From NCBI GenBank assembly GCA_020831805.1, contig JAFIFX010000001.1, forward strand, positions 186,001 through 250,000: a stretch of 64,000 nucleotides of DNA, given 5' to 3'. Made by a program: the position numbers and the translations under genes. The stretch comes from Planctomycetota bacterium (GTDB lineage: Bacteria; Planctomycetota; Phycisphaerae; Phycisphaerales; UBA1924). A model generated the notes under the pieces. The model did no database searches and was not told the DNA's origin. It was given only the letters and a program-made list of their open reading frames with translations. Shown piece after piece: positions 1 through 8,378 of this stretch. Each line of letters begins with the position of its first letter. The first letter of the stretch is position 1.

Positions 1-272
1 AACGGCTCGCCGGCGTGCTCGTTGAGCACCTCCAGGAACCGGCTCATGTGGGTGCCCTTCTGCTCCTGCGGCAGGGCCACATACATGCTGATCGTCGCCA
101 CGGACCGCTGCTCGCCGCCATCCCGGGTCGCCAGCCGGATGGGGTAAACCACTTCCTTCACACCAACACGATCGATGGCCACGCGGCGCGTGTCGCGCGA
201 GGCCTGGACATCGGGCATGGTCTGGTCCGTGCCCGTCCGGGCCGGCCCGTTGATGGACGCCGTGGAGTTCAT
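1..272 (-). CDS. folE2: GTP cyclohydrolase FolE2 (type IB), N-terminal part
   Basis: Catalyses the first step from GTP to 7,8-dihydroneopterin triphosphate for folate and queuosine-type pathways. The gene runs off the left edge, leaving about 90 N-terminal residues. The recognisable family stretch is the N-terminal block with a DTR..AIDRVGVKEV segment, a P.R..TRDGGEQ.SVATI segment and the conserved GTHMSRFLEVLNEH motif. These match the GCYH-IB family, not the classic FolE. The ATG at 272 is the first methionine before the conserved block; an internal methionine (20th residue, MPDVQAS) could be an alternative start. The catalytic cysteine and histidine lie outside the window. No partner gene is visible on this side. 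Confidence 0.9.
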   Translation of the reverse strand, partial: MNSTASINGPARTGTDQTMPDVQASRDTRRVAIDRVGVKEVVYPIRLATRDGGEQRSVATISMYVALPQEQKGTHMSRFLEVLNEHAGEP

Positions 273-478
273 GTGGACCTTTCGGTGTTCAATGTGCAAT
301 CGTAGCCGGTCACCGCCGGGGACATCCCCAGACCGAACCAAGACTCGACCCGAACCCGCCCGAAGGAAGACGGGTGTTCTTTGCTGTTCCGGCACGGGTT
401 CGGAGCGGTCTCCGGCCCGGATGCATGGGCGGCGGGGCGTCCCACGCGCCTCGTCACATACACATGAGCCCGGGAAAC

Positions 479-1390
479 TCAGGCGCGGTGCGAGATCATC
501 GAGGTCACGGTTCCCTCGGCCTCGTCACGGGCCGACGGCCGCATCATCGCCGCACCCATCGGCGCCCCGAGCAGGGCGCCCGAACACCAGGCCGCGGGAG
601 AGATCAGCACCCATCCGGGCAGACTGCCGCGCGACAGCCCTTCGATCAGCCGACCGGATCCTGGAACAAACAGGCCCATGACCGGCGCGATCACACCCGC
701 CAGCATCACCCCGACCATCACCGGCACGAGCACCGGGGTGGCCCCCTTCATCGCGCCCTTGTCGTCCTTGGTCATGCTCTGGAAAGTCTGCGCCCCCACC
801 ACCCCCGCGCCGAGTCCCCCCAGAAACGCTGCGCCCAACCCTTGCCCCGGGGCCCCGTGCCGCGCGAACAGCCACGCACACGCCAGCCCCACCGCCGCCG
901 AAGCCAGCACGACGACCGGCCCGGCCTTGCCCCCGACCGCGCCCGCGATCGACGCGGGGGAGAGTGAGAAACCTTCCTCGTCCGATCCGCGCCGGCTCAG
1001 CCGGTCCGCCACCACCCAGGCCGCGAGCACCAGCCCGGCCAGCAGCCCCGCCTCGATCGCGAAGCGGATCAGCGTGCCCGACGCGGGCGAGAGCCGGATC
1101 ACCTCGTGCATCGCCCCGATGGTCCAAGCGACCCAGGCGAGCACGAAGCCCGCGTTCAGCACCGCCTCGTGGCGATCGGCCAGCCTCGCCCCGATCGCCC
1201 CGGCCGTGATCACGCACAGCCCAACCAGCACAAGCCCGACCAAGCCCCCCCCGATCGTGGCCCCGGTCAGCAGGGTCGCGGTGTCCGAGCCGTCCGGGGC
1301 CCGGACCATCCCCGCCGCCCACGCGGCCAGCGGCCCGATCACCAGCAACGACATCCCCCGGGCGGTCCAGCGTGCGACGACTTCAATCAT
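479..1390 (-). CDS. Multi-spanning integral membrane protein, unknown function
   Basis: 303 residues with roughly eight hydrophobic segments: about residues 12-30, 40-70, 80-95, 110-130, 150-175, 185-205, 220-245 and 260-285, rich in Gly, Ala and Val. A charged loop near residues 130-145 (RLSRRGSDEEG) separates two halves. I do not recognise a family or any catalytic motif. It starts at an ATG 63 bp from the start of a divergent membrane-protein gene, so the two may share a promoter region. The N-terminus looks like an uncleaved anchor, not a signal peptide. Confidence is in its being a real coding gene, based on length, membrane pattern and strong GC bias at third positions. Confidence 0.7.
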   Translation of the reverse strand: MIEVVARWTARGMSLLVIGPLAAWAAGMVRAPDGSDTATLLTGATIGGGLVGLVLVGLCVITAGAIGARLADRHEAVLNAGFVLAWVAWTIGAMHEVIRLSPASGTLIRFAIEAGLLAGLVLAAWVVADRLSRRGSDEEGFSLSPASIAGAVGGKAGPVVVLASAAVGLACAWLFARHGAPGQGLGAAFLGGLGAGVVGAQTFQSMTKDDKGAMKGATPVLVPVMVGVMLAGVIAPVMGLFVPGSGRLIEGLSRGSLPGWVLISPAAWCSGALLGAPMGAAMMRPSARDEAEGTVTSMISHRA

Positions 1391-1453
1391 CCCCGATCAT
1401 CCCGTCCCCGACCCCCCAGGGCAACCGCCCGCCCAAACCAATACCATGACCGC

Positions 1454-2584
1454 ATGACCGAACCACGCCAGACCGCCCGACACCCCCAGGTGCTTCTCCA
1501 CGACCTGACCAGCGAACTGCTCTGGACCCGGGCCCTGCGCACCCCGGCCCTGGCCCTGCGTCCCGGCCGGGTCATGCTCGGCATGGCCGCCGTGTTCCTC
1601 GCCACCTTGATCGGCAACATCTCCGCGGTCTGGTCCAGCGCCCCGGACGATGACCAGGGCCGCGCGGAACAACTGACCTTCGGCCAGGCCGTCGCCGAGC
1701 CCATCACCGCCGCTTTCTCCAACGCGGTCGCGGCCGTCACCTCCCTCTCCGCGCCCCGGTTTCTGGACGCCGTGGCCTCGCTGGCGATGCTCCCCGGCCG
1801 GCTCCTGTACGAGCGCCCGGTCGACACCATCGTCCTTGGCCTGCCCATTGTCCTGGTCTTCGTGCTGTTCGGCGGGGCCATCAGCCGCTCGGTCGCGACC
1901 GAGTTCGCCGCCGCCCGCATCACCGAATGGCCCGACGATCTCCGGGTCTCCGGCGGGAAGCTCGGCTGGTCCTTCGCCGCGATCATCGGGCCGATCGCCA
2001 TCGCCAGCCTGCTGCTCGGGTTGATCATGCTCGGGGGGTTCACCCTCGGGATCCCCATCGTCAATCTCATCGGATCGGTGCTGTACGCCATCGGGCTCCT
2101 GCTCGCGTTCGCAGCGCTGGCCCTGCTGGTCCTGCACGCCCTGGCGCTGCCGATGATCGTCCCGGCGTTGATGGCCGAGGGCACCGACGGCTACGACGCC
2201 GTCCAGAGGTCCTACGCCTATGTCCTCGCCCGACCCCTGCGGCTGCTGACCCACGGCCTGATCCTGCTGGTGCTGGGCGCGGCCTCCGTCGCCATCGCGC
2301 ACGCGCTGGCCGGCGGCACCATCGCCATGACCGACTGGGCGGCCGAACGCCTCAGCACGGACGCCACGGGACGCGTGCTCACCGGCGAGGGCGAGCTCGC
2401 CGCCACCCAACCCGCGGCCCACGCCATCATCCAGGGGTGGCGCAAGCTGGTCGAGATCATCGTCTCGGGCTTCGTCTTCAGCTACTTCTTCGCCGCCGGC
2501 ACGGTGCTCTACCTCCACGCCCGGCGCATCTGCGACGGCCAGGGCACCGGCGACATCTGGCTGCCCAGCACCACCCAGGATTAA
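1454..2584 (+). CDS. Multi-spanning membrane protein, unknown function
   Basis: 376 residues. After a soluble N-terminus of about 40 residues there is a membrane segment (residues 40-55), a loop with an amphipathic stretch, and then at least five more hydrophobic segments, the longest run between about residues 175 and 245. The architecture resembles poorly described planctomycete membrane proteins that have an early single helix, a large loop and a C-terminal helical bundle. The ATG at 1454 is the first one downstream of the divergent gene; the open frame extends upstream but would run into that gene. Its stop codon TAA overlaps the truB stop on the other strand through a shared TTAA. No function is inferred. 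Confidence 0.75.
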   Translation: MTEPRQTARHPQVLLHDLTSELLWTRALRTPALALRPGRVMLGMAAVFLATLIGNISAVWSSAPDDDQGRAEQLTFGQAVAEPITAAFSNAVAAVTSLSAPRFLDAVASLAMLPGRLLYERPVDTIVLGLPIVLVFVLFGGAISRSVATEFAAARITEWPDDLRVSGGKLGWSFAAIIGPIAIASLLLGLIMLGGFTLGIPIVNLIGSVLYAIGLLLAFAALALLVLHALALPMIVPALMAEGTDGYDAVQRSYAYVLARPLRLLTHGLILLVLGAASVAIAHALAGGTIAMTDWAAERLSTDATGRVLTGEGELAATQPAAHAIIQGWRKLVEIIVSGFVFSYFFAAGTVLYLHARRICDGQGTGDIWLPSTTQD

Positions 2585-3309
2585 TCGGCGTCCGCCCGCA
2601 GCACGCCCCGGTCGTCCCGCGTCCCCGCCTCGGCCTTCCACCGCCCGGGCGACACCGCGTCGCGGATCGTCCACGCCCCCACCCGCGTCCGGCGCAGCCA
2701 CGCCAGCGTCCCCCCCGTGCCCATCGCCACGCCCAGGTCCCGCGCCAGCGAGCGGATGTAGACCCCCTTGCCGCACCGCACGCGCAGCGTGAGCATCGGC
2801 CACGCGTACGACAGCACCGCGATCTCGTGGATCTCCACCCGCCGGGGCGTCAGTTCGACCTCCCGGCCCTGGCGCGCCAGGTCGTAGGACCGCTTGCCGT
2901 CCACCCACACCGCCGAGTGCACCGGGGGCACCTGATCGATCGCGCCCACGAATCCGGCGGCGGCCTCCCGCACCGCGTCCACCGTCGGCGGCTCGGCCAC
3001 CTCGACCGGCACCCGCTCGGTCTCCCGATCGTCCGACGCCGTGAACGCCGACAGGTCCACCCCGACCAGGTACTCCTTCTCCCCCGCCATCACCTCGTCG
3101 CACCGCTTGGTCATCTTGCCGACCAGCACGACCACGATCCCCGTCGCCATCGGGTCCAGCGTGCCCCCGTGCCCGACCTTGAGCGACTTGGGCGCGCCCA
3201 GCGCCCGCAGCCGCCCCTTGACCAGCCGGCACAGCCCCGCCGAACTGACCCGCTCGGGCTTGTCCATCACGATCACGCCGCACAACGGCTCGGACTGCTC
3301 CATCGCCAA
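2581..3309 (-). CDS. truB: tRNA pseudouridine(55) synthase TruB
   Basis: Converts U55 to pseudouridine in the T-loop of most elongator tRNAs. The protein has 242 residues, which is on the short side: the usual C-terminal PUA-type extension is largely missing. The diagnostic motif is HGGTLDP at residues 47-53, with the catalytic aspartate at position 52. The downstream Y.VGVDL region, the conserved Q.PP.HSA.WVDGKR.Y block (around 130-145) and the RCGKGVYIRSLARDLG block (around 182-198) are all present. The start chosen is the ATG at 3309. It is convergent with the preceding membrane-protein gene and shares four bases with it at the stops. Confidence 0.95.
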   Translation of the reverse strand: MAMEQSEPLCGVIVMDKPERVSSAGLCRLVKGRLRALGAPKSLKVGHGGTLDPMATGIVVVLVGKMTKRCDEVMAGEKEYLVGVDLSAFTASDDRETERVPVEVAEPPTVDAVREAAAGFVGAIDQVPPVHSAVWVDGKRSYDLARQGREVELTPRRVEIHEIAVLSYAWPMLTLRVRCGKGVYIRSLARDLGVAMGTGGTLAWLRRTRVGAWTIRDAVSPGRWKAEAGTRDDRGVLRADAD

Positions 3310-3330
3310 GGCTAGCCGCTCCGGGATGAC

Positions 3331-3368
3331 TCAAAAACAACACCGCCCGGACCACCCGGGCGGCGTTG
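3331..3368 (-). terminator. Intrinsic terminator of the AhpD-like gene
   Basis: On the minus strand, a 13-bp GC-rich stem (arms 3356-3368 and 3338-3350, one mismatch) with a short loop is followed directly by TTTTT at 3337-3333. It lies between the end of the AhpD-like gene and truB, so it separates the two transcripts. Confidence 0.85.
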
Positions 3369-3428
3369 CGCAGGAAATGGGGTGAAGCGGCGTGCCGGGC
3401 CCTCGCGCGGCACGCCGGCGTTCATCGC

Positions 3429-3983
3429 TCAGGACGCCGCGGCGGCCTGCTTGACCTCGACCTTCGGGAAGTCGTTGGCCGTCTGGAACAGGTGGTTGGC
3501 GTAGTTGGTGAACAGGTTGGTCATCGTGATCGAGAGGACCTCGACGATCTCGGCGTCGCTCAGGCCGGCGTCCTTGGCGGCCTTGAACTGGGCATCGGTC
3601 ACCCAGCCACGCTCGGCGACGATCGCCAGAGCGAGGTCGATCATGCCCTGGACCTTCGGGTCGCTGGCCTTGCCCTCAAGGTTCTTGGCCAGCTCATCAG
3701 CGTCGACGCCGTGGTTCTTGCCGATCGCGGTGTGGGCGCTGGCGCAGTACTCGCAGCCGGACTCGTTGGCGATGGCCACAGCGATCTGCTCGCGGACCTT
3801 CTCGTTGATCGAAGCCTGCGAGAGGGCCTCGCCAAGCTTCAGGTAGGTCGCCAGGCCGGCGGGCGACACGGCCAGGGTGCCGAGCAGATTGGGCACTTTC
3901 CCGATCTTTTTCTCGACCCCCTCGAGCATGGGCTTGGACGATTCGGGGGCCTTGTCCTTCTTGACGGGCTGGATGCGGGGCAT
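3429..3983 (-). CDS. AhpD-like alkylhydroperoxidase / carboxymuconolactone decarboxylase-family protein
   Basis: 184 residues. The AhpD-type active site C-E-Y-C...H is at C77, C80 and H84, within a helical CMD fold. This CxxCxxxH arrangement is the peroxidase motif, not the decarboxylase one. The family reduces organic hydroperoxides using the cysteine pair, recharged by a thiol donor. A thioredoxin gene follows the divergent regulator, and both sides carry the same operator palindrome, so this protein may be a thioredoxin-coupled peroxidase. Single-copy gene with its own terminator. The start ATG at 3983 has GGAG upstream on the minus strand. The peroxide substrate cannot be read from the sequence. 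Confidence 0.88.
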   Translation of the reverse strand: MPRIQPVKKDKAPESSKPMLEGVEKKIGKVPNLLGTLAVSPAGLATYLKLGEALSQASINEKVREQIAVAIANESGCEYCASAHTAIGKNHGVDADELAKNLEGKASDPKVQGMIDLALAIVAERGWVTDAQFKAAKDAGLSDAEIVEVLSITMTNLFTNYANHLFQTANDFPKVEVKQAAAAS

Positions 3984-4079
3984 GGGTGGCTCCTTGTTTG
4001 TGTGTGGCCCGGGGGATTGCTGGTCCCGGGCGGGTGTTCTGGCCGATACGGAACCGATCGTTCCACCGGCTCGAATGGG

Positions 4080-4099
4080 AATAGACCGATCAGTCTATT
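4080..4099. promoter_or_regulatory. TetR operator O1 in the divergent promoter region
   Basis: Perfect inverted repeat AATAGAC-CGATCA-GTCTATT (7-bp arms, 6-bp spacer) midway between the divergent AhpD-like gene and the TetR-family gene. The same arm sequence and spacer length recur at 4715-4732, before the thioredoxin gene. A second small palindrome, GGAACCGATCGTTCC, is at 4050-4064. Confidence 0.75.
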
Positions 4100-4130
4100 T
4101 GTTCCCACCTCGGAGAAAAATTTCGACCCG

Positions 4131-4718
4131 ATGTCCACGATCCAACCCAAACGCGACCTGATCCTCGACTGCGCCCGCCAGCTCTTCGCCCGGGAGGGCT
4201 TTCACGCCACCGGTGTGGACCGGATTCTGGACCAGGCTGGGGTCGCCAAAATGACCCTCTACAACCACTTCGGGAGCAAGGAACAGCTCATCGTCGAGGT
4301 GGTCGATCAGGCCAGCCTGCAGCTGGTCGGCCTCATGGATTCGTGGACCAATGCCTCGGAGGACCCGTTCGAGCAGATCATCCTGCTCTTTGAAGGCTTG
4401 GCGGGCTGGTTCGACAGCCCGGATCGCTGCGGCTGCCTCATCCAGGCCGCGGCGGCCGAGTTCTCGGACCCTGGTTCGCCGGTCGGTCAAGCCATCCTGC
4501 GCCATCAGGAGCGTGTCCAGGCGTTCCTGACCCGGATCACACGGGCCACCGAGTGCCCGGATGCTTCCGGCCTGGCCGCCCGGATCGGGCTGCTCTTCGC
4601 CGGGGCGATGACCGCGGCGAGGATCTGCCGCTGCCGTGAACCCGCCGACGAGGCCAGGAAGGCCGCCGCGATCCTGCTGGAAGACGCCTGCCGCCGGGCC
4701 GAACTCGAACTGGAATAG
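4131..4718 (+). CDS. TetR/AcrR-family transcriptional regulator
   Basis: 195 residues. The N-terminal TetR helix-turn-helix spans about residues 8-52: ILDCARQLFAREGFHATGVD, then the recognition helix ending in MTLYNHFGSKEQL. The C-terminal ligand domain contains a DRCGCLIQAAAAEF block seen in one TetR subgroup and several cysteines (including CGC, CRC and DACRR), so thiol-based sensing is possible but unproven. It is divergent from the AhpD-like gene and followed by thioredoxin. Matching operators flank it on both sides, which suggests autoregulation plus control of both neighbours. The ATG at 4131 begins the conserved domain; the frame stays open upstream through the operator and is not likely to be translated there. 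Confidence 0.92.
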   Translation: MSTIQPKRDLILDCARQLFAREGFHATGVDRILDQAGVAKMTLYNHFGSKEQLIVEVVDQASLQLVGLMDSWTNASEDPFEQIILLFEGLAGWFDSPDRCGCLIQAAAAEFSDPGSPVGQAILRHQERVQAFLTRITRATECPDASGLAARIGLLFAGAMTAARICRCREPADEARKAAAILLEDACRRAELELE

Positions 4719-4733
4719 ACAAACCTGTCTATC
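4714..4733. promoter_or_regulatory. TetR operator O2 upstream of thioredoxin
   Basis: Inverted repeat ATAGAC-AAACCT-GTCTAT at 4715-4732, overlapping the stop codon of the TetR gene (4716-4718). The arms and 6-bp spacer match O1 at 4081-4098; only the spacer sequence differs. It is about 50 bp upstream of the trxA start. Confidence 0.75.
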
Positions 4734-4784
4734 CTTTCACTGCTGAAGACCCACCAGCCCGCTGCAGGGCGAAAGGAGAACCCC

Positions 4785-5096
4785 ATGAGCACCGCCGTCG
4801 CCGAACTCAACAGCCAGGGCTTTGACGAGTTCATCAATCAAGACCAGACCGTTCTGGTCGACTTCTGGGCCCCGTGGTGCGGCCCGTGCAAGGCGCTGGC
4901 CCCGACCATGGACAAGCTGGGCGAGGCCAACCCCGGGCGCGTCGCCAAGGTGAACATCGACGATGCCCCCGAGATCGCCACGCGGTTCGGCATCGCCTCG
5001 ATCCCCACCGTGATCGCGTTCCGCAAGGGCGAACCGGCCGAAATGATGGTCGGCATCCGCCCCGAGCAGGCCTACGCGGACGCGCTGGCCGACTGA
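4785..5096 (+). CDS. trxA: Thioredoxin
   Basis: 103-residue single-domain thioredoxin. The redox motif WCGPC is at residues 31-35, preceded by VLVDFWAP, with the cis-proline segment SIPTVIAF around residue 74 and the C-terminal G helix. Cytoplasmic protein-disulfide reductase. The ATG at 4785 has AAAGGAGA eight bases upstream. An operator identical in design to that controlling the neighbouring TetR gene lies just upstream, and a strong terminator follows. This thioredoxin is therefore plausibly induced with the AhpD-like peroxidase and may act as its electron donor. Confidence 0.96.
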   Translation: MSTAVAELNSQGFDEFINQDQTVLVDFWAPWCGPCKALAPTMDKLGEANPGRVAKVNIDDAPEIATRFGIASIPTVIAFRKGEPAEMMVGIRPEQAYADALAD

Positions 5097-5123
5097 GCCT
5101 ACCGGAGCCTCGAAGACCCAACC

Positions 5124-5153
5124 AAAGCCCGGGGCCCGCCCCCGGGCTTTTTT
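5124..5153 (+). terminator. Intrinsic terminator after trxA
   Basis: Perfect 11-bp stem AAAGCCCGGGG / CCCCGGGCTTT with loop CCCGC, followed by further T residues (TTT). It separates trxA from mutS. Confidence 0.92.
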
Positions 5154-5193
5154 CGTGTCGATTCCACCGACCAATCCCCTATCCTTGGTTCCG

Positions 5194-7917
5194 ATGGCCA
5201 AGGACCCCTACGCGACCCCCGCGATGCAGCAGTGGACCCGCTGCAAGCAGCAGTTCCCTGACTGTGTGCTGTTCTTCCGGATGGGCGACTTCTATGAACT
5301 CTTCGGCCCCGACGCCGAGACGATGGGCCGGGCGCTGGGGCTGGCCGTAGTCGACCGGGGCAACGGCATCCCGGTCGCCGGGGTCCCCCACCACCAGAAG
5401 ACGACCTACCTCCAGCGGGCGCTCGAGCACGGCTTCCGCGTGGCCGTGGTCGATCAGCTCCAGGATCCTAAGGACGCCAAGGGCGTGGTCGAGCGCGGCG
5501 TGACGCAGGTCATCACGCCGGGGACGCTCGTCGACGAATCGATGCTCCGCGATGAGCAGTCCGTGACGCTGGCCGCGGTAGCGTTCATTGATGACCAAGC
5601 GGTGGGCGCGGCCATGGTCGAGTTGTCCACCGGGCTGTTCGAGGTTCTCGACGCCTCGCCGGGCGAGGTGATCGACGAACTGGCCCGGCGGGGCGTCAAG
5701 GAAATCCTCTACGCCGAGCCGAACGCGGGCGAGGCCCCCGAGCGGGTCAAGGGCCTGCTGGCGGCGTTGGGGGCGCAGGGCACGGGGCGGGCGGGCTGGC
5801 ACTTCCGTTCCGAGGAAGCCCTCGAAGCGATCACCACGCTGTTCGGCGTGGCGACCGTCGACGGGTTCGGCCTGGACGGGTCCGCGGCGAGCACGCGGGC
5901 CGCCGGCGCGGTGATCCGCTACCTGCGCGAGACGCAGGCGGTGGACCGGGCGCCGAGCGACGCGACGAGCGGCGGGGAGTTCCAGCGTCAGCGGGTCACG
6001 CTGGCGCACCTCCGCCCGCCGCGGACGATCGATCGCGACCGGGCCTGCCGCATCGATTCGACGAGCCTGCGGGCGTTGGAGATCGAGCAGACCATCCGCG
6101 ACGGGCAGTTGGCCGGGTCGCTGGCGGGGGTGTTCCTGGCCAGCCCGGTGGGCGCGCGGTGCGTGCTGCGCACACCGATGGGCAAGCGGCTGCTGCGATC
6201 CTGGCTGAGCACGCCCTCGCGCGACGCGCCGACCATCCGGCGTCGCCACGACGCCGTGGAAGCGCTGGTCAACGGGCGCACGCTGGCCGAGGCGCTCGGC
6301 GAGCGCCTCAAGCCCGTGGCCGATGTGGCGCGGATCGCAGGGCGGGTGGCGCTGGGCCGGGCCACGCCGCGGGACCTGGTGGCGCTGGCCGATTCGGTGC
6401 TGGCCGCGTCGGAGCTGGCCGAGACGCTCGACCAGGCCGAATCGCTGACCACGATGCGCCGGCGTCTGGAGGACCACGCGGTCGCGCTCAACGCACTTGG
6501 GCGGCGCGTCCGCGAGACGCTCGTCGACGACGCGCCGGGCCACCTGCGCGAGGGCGGGGCCGTCCGCGACGGCGTAGACGCCCAGCTCGATGAGGCCCGC
6601 GGGCTGGAGAAGGACGCCGGAGCGTGGCTGGCCGATTACCAGGCCCGGCTGATCACCGAGCACGACCTGCCGTCGCTGAAGGTCGGGTACAACTCGGTCT
6701 TCGGCTACTACATCGAACTGCCCGCCGCCCAGGCCCGGCGGGCGCCCGATGCGTTCACCCGCAAGCAGACGCTCAAGAACGCCGAGCGGTACATCACGCC
6801 GGAACTAAAGACCTTCGAGGACAAGGTCACGACCGCGTCCGCCCGGGCGCTCGAGCGCGAGCGGGTCATCTTCGACGGGCTGTGCGAGCGGGCCCGCCAG
6901 CGGGTGCCCGACCTGGTCGAATACGCCGACACCGTGGCCGAACTCGATGTGCTGCTCGGCTTCGCCGACAAGGCGCACCAGCGCGGCTGGGTGCGCCCGG
7001 AGATCACAACCGACCGGGAAATCTCGATCCACGCCGGGCGCCATCCGGTGCTCGACGAAACCCTCGGCCAAGCCTTCGTGCCCAACGACTGCGAGCTGGG
7101 CATCCCCGACGCACCGGCCAGTCTGGCCCTGATCACCGGGCCGAACATGGCCGGCAAGAGCACCTACATCCGCCAGACGGCCTTGCTGGTCGTGCTGGCC
7201 CAGGCCGGTAGTTTCGTCCCGGCGGACCGGGCCGTGGTCGGCGTGTGCGACCGGATCTTCACCCGCGTGGGGGCCGACGACGCGCTGCACCGCGGCCAAT
7301 CCACCTTCATGGTCGAGATGACCGAGACGGCCAACATCCTCAACAACGCGACCACCGACTCGCTGGTGATCCTCGACGAGATCGGGCGGGGCACCTCGAC
7401 GCTTGACGGGCTAAGCCTGGCGTGGGCCATCGCCGAGTGCCTGACGGGTGACGAGGACCATCCCGGCCCGCGGACGCTCTTCGCCACGCACTACCACGAG
7501 ATCACGGAACTGGAAGAGAAACTCGCCCCGCGCGTCCGCAACCTGCATGTGGCCGTGCGCGAGTGGACCACCGACGACGGCAAGCAGGAGATCGTCTTCC
7601 TCCACTCGATCCGCCCGGGCAAGGCCGACCAGTCCTACGGCGTGCACGTGGCCGAACTGGCGGGCGTGCCCCGGCCGGTCACCCGGCGGGCCCGGGAGAT
7701 CCTCGGCGCCCTGTCCGTCCAGCACGCCCGGGTGGACACGGCCCAGGTCCAGGCCCCGAAGAAGTCCCGCGCGTCGGCCCAGATGGGCCTGTTCACCGAG
7801 TTCCTGCCCCACCCGGCGGTGGACGAGCTGCTGGAACTCAAGCTCGACGCGATGACGCCGCTGCAGGCGTTCGACGCGCTGCGGAAACTCAAGGATCAGG
7901 CGGTGTCGGACGGCTGA
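5194..7917 (+). CDS. mutS: DNA mismatch repair ATPase MutS
   Basis: 907 residues, normal length for MutS1. The N-terminal mismatch-binding domain carries RMGDFYELF at about residues 29-37, including the F-x-E wedge (FYE). Connector, lever and clamp regions follow. The C-terminal ABC-type ATPase has Walker A GPNMAGKST at 649-657, then the conserved STFMVEM, a DEIGRGTST Walker B/signature block and the FATHYHE switch. The frame opens earlier at a GTG at 5155, but that lies in the trxA terminator tail; MAKDPYATPAM at 5194 is the natural N-terminus. The last 22 bases overlap the convergent gene at 7896. Confidence 0.97.
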   Translation: MAKDPYATPAMQQWTRCKQQFPDCVLFFRMGDFYELFGPDAETMGRALGLAVVDRGNGIPVAGVPHHQKTTYLQRALEHGFRVAVVDQLQDPKDAKGVVERGVTQVITPGTLVDESMLRDEQSVTLAAVAFIDDQAVGAAMVELSTGLFEVLDASPGEVIDELARRGVKEILYAEPNAGEAPERVKGLLAALGAQGTGRAGWHFRSEEALEAITTLFGVATVDGFGLDGSAASTRAAGAVIRYLRETQAVDRAPSDATSGGEFQRQRVTLAHLRPPRTIDRDRACRIDSTSLRALEIEQTIRDGQLAGSLAGVFLASPVGARCVLRTPMGKRLLRSWLSTPSRDAPTIRRRHDAVEALVNGRTLAEALGERLKPVADVARIAGRVALGRATPRDLVALADSVLAASELAETLDQAESLTTMRRRLEDHAVALNALGRRVRETLVDDAPGHLREGGAVRDGVDAQLDEARGLEKDAGAWLADYQARLITEHDLPSLKVGYNSVFGYYIELPAAQARRAPDAFTRKQTLKNAERYITPELKTFEDKVTTASARALERERVIFDGLCERARQRVPDLVEYADTVAELDVLLGFADKAHQRGWVRPEITTDREISIHAGRHPVLDETLGQAFVPNDCELGIPDAPASLALITGPNMAGKSTYIRQTALLVVLAQAGSFVPADRAVVGVCDRIFTRVGADDALHRGQSTFMVEMTETANILNNATTDSLVILDEIGRGTSTLDGLSLAWAIAECLTGDEDHPGPRTLFATHYHEITELEEKLAPRVRNLHVAVREWTTDDGKQEIVFLHSIRPGKADQSYGVHVAELAGVPRPVTRRAREILGALSVQHARVDTAQVQAPKKSRASAQMGLFTEFLPHPAVDELLELKLDAMTPLQAFDALRKLKDQAVSDG

Positions 7918-8378
7918 ACGCCGATCCGCCACGCCGCCCCGCACTCGGGGCACACGGTGCAGCCGTCGGGGTCGGGCTCCAACTCATCCAGCGGGTATGC
8001 GCACGCTAGGCATTCGCTGAACCACGCGAGCTGGCCCGCCAGTTTGGACCGGCGACGCCGGATCGCGATCGGATTGACGACGGCGACGGCGATCAGGCCG
8101 ACCGCGACCACGCCGTACATCGTCTGGTGGCTCGGACCCGACAACGCGGCGGAAGCCGCGCCCGCCGCGAGACCGACGCAGGTCCCCGAGATCACCATGT
8201 GATAGATCCAGCTCCGGCCGTTCCGAACGACGCGGGCGTAGTCCCTCCAGAGTTCCTGCCCGGCCGAAAGCCCGGTTCGCATCACGCCAGCGCCGCGTGG
8301 GGGCCGGATGGTGCGCGCCTGGCCGCGGTCGTCGCGGATGCGTCCGGGCCGGGATGCTACGCGGTGTTCATGACCCAT
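7896..8378 (-). CDS. Membrane protein with C-terminal zinc ribbon (tandem paralogue 3)
   Basis: 160 residues, the last of three adjacent related genes. Two hydrophobic segments lie at about residues 60-80 and 87-103, followed by a cytoplasmic-type tail with two CxxC knuckles: CLAC, then DPDGC.VCPECGAAWR about 16 residues later. The tail is almost the same as in the two upstream paralogues, whereas the N-terminal half is much more diverged. Its ATG at 8378 lies inside the end of the preceding gene (11-bp overlap), suggesting translational coupling. The 3' end overlaps mutS by 22 bp, convergently. Function unknown; membrane-tethered zinc-ribbon architecture only. Confidence 0.65.
   Translation of the reverse strand: MGHEHRVASRPGRIRDDRGQARTIRPPRGAGVMRTGLSAGQELWRDYARVVRNGRSWIYHMVISGTCVGLAAGAASAALSGPSHQTMYGVVAVGLIAVAVVNPIAIRRRRSKLAGQLAWFSECLACAYPLDELEPDPDGCTVCPECGAAWRIGVQPSDTA

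Noticed and set aside
1397..3355. Long minus-strand open frame of about 650 codons across a membrane-protein gene and truB
   Set aside because: It reads Gly/Arg/Asp-rich low-complexity protein and is opposite or out of frame with two well-supported genes; a typical shadow in high-GC DNA.
5155..5193. Earlier GTG start for MutS
   Set aside because: It lies within the T-tail of the trxA terminator and would add 13 residues not typical of MutS.
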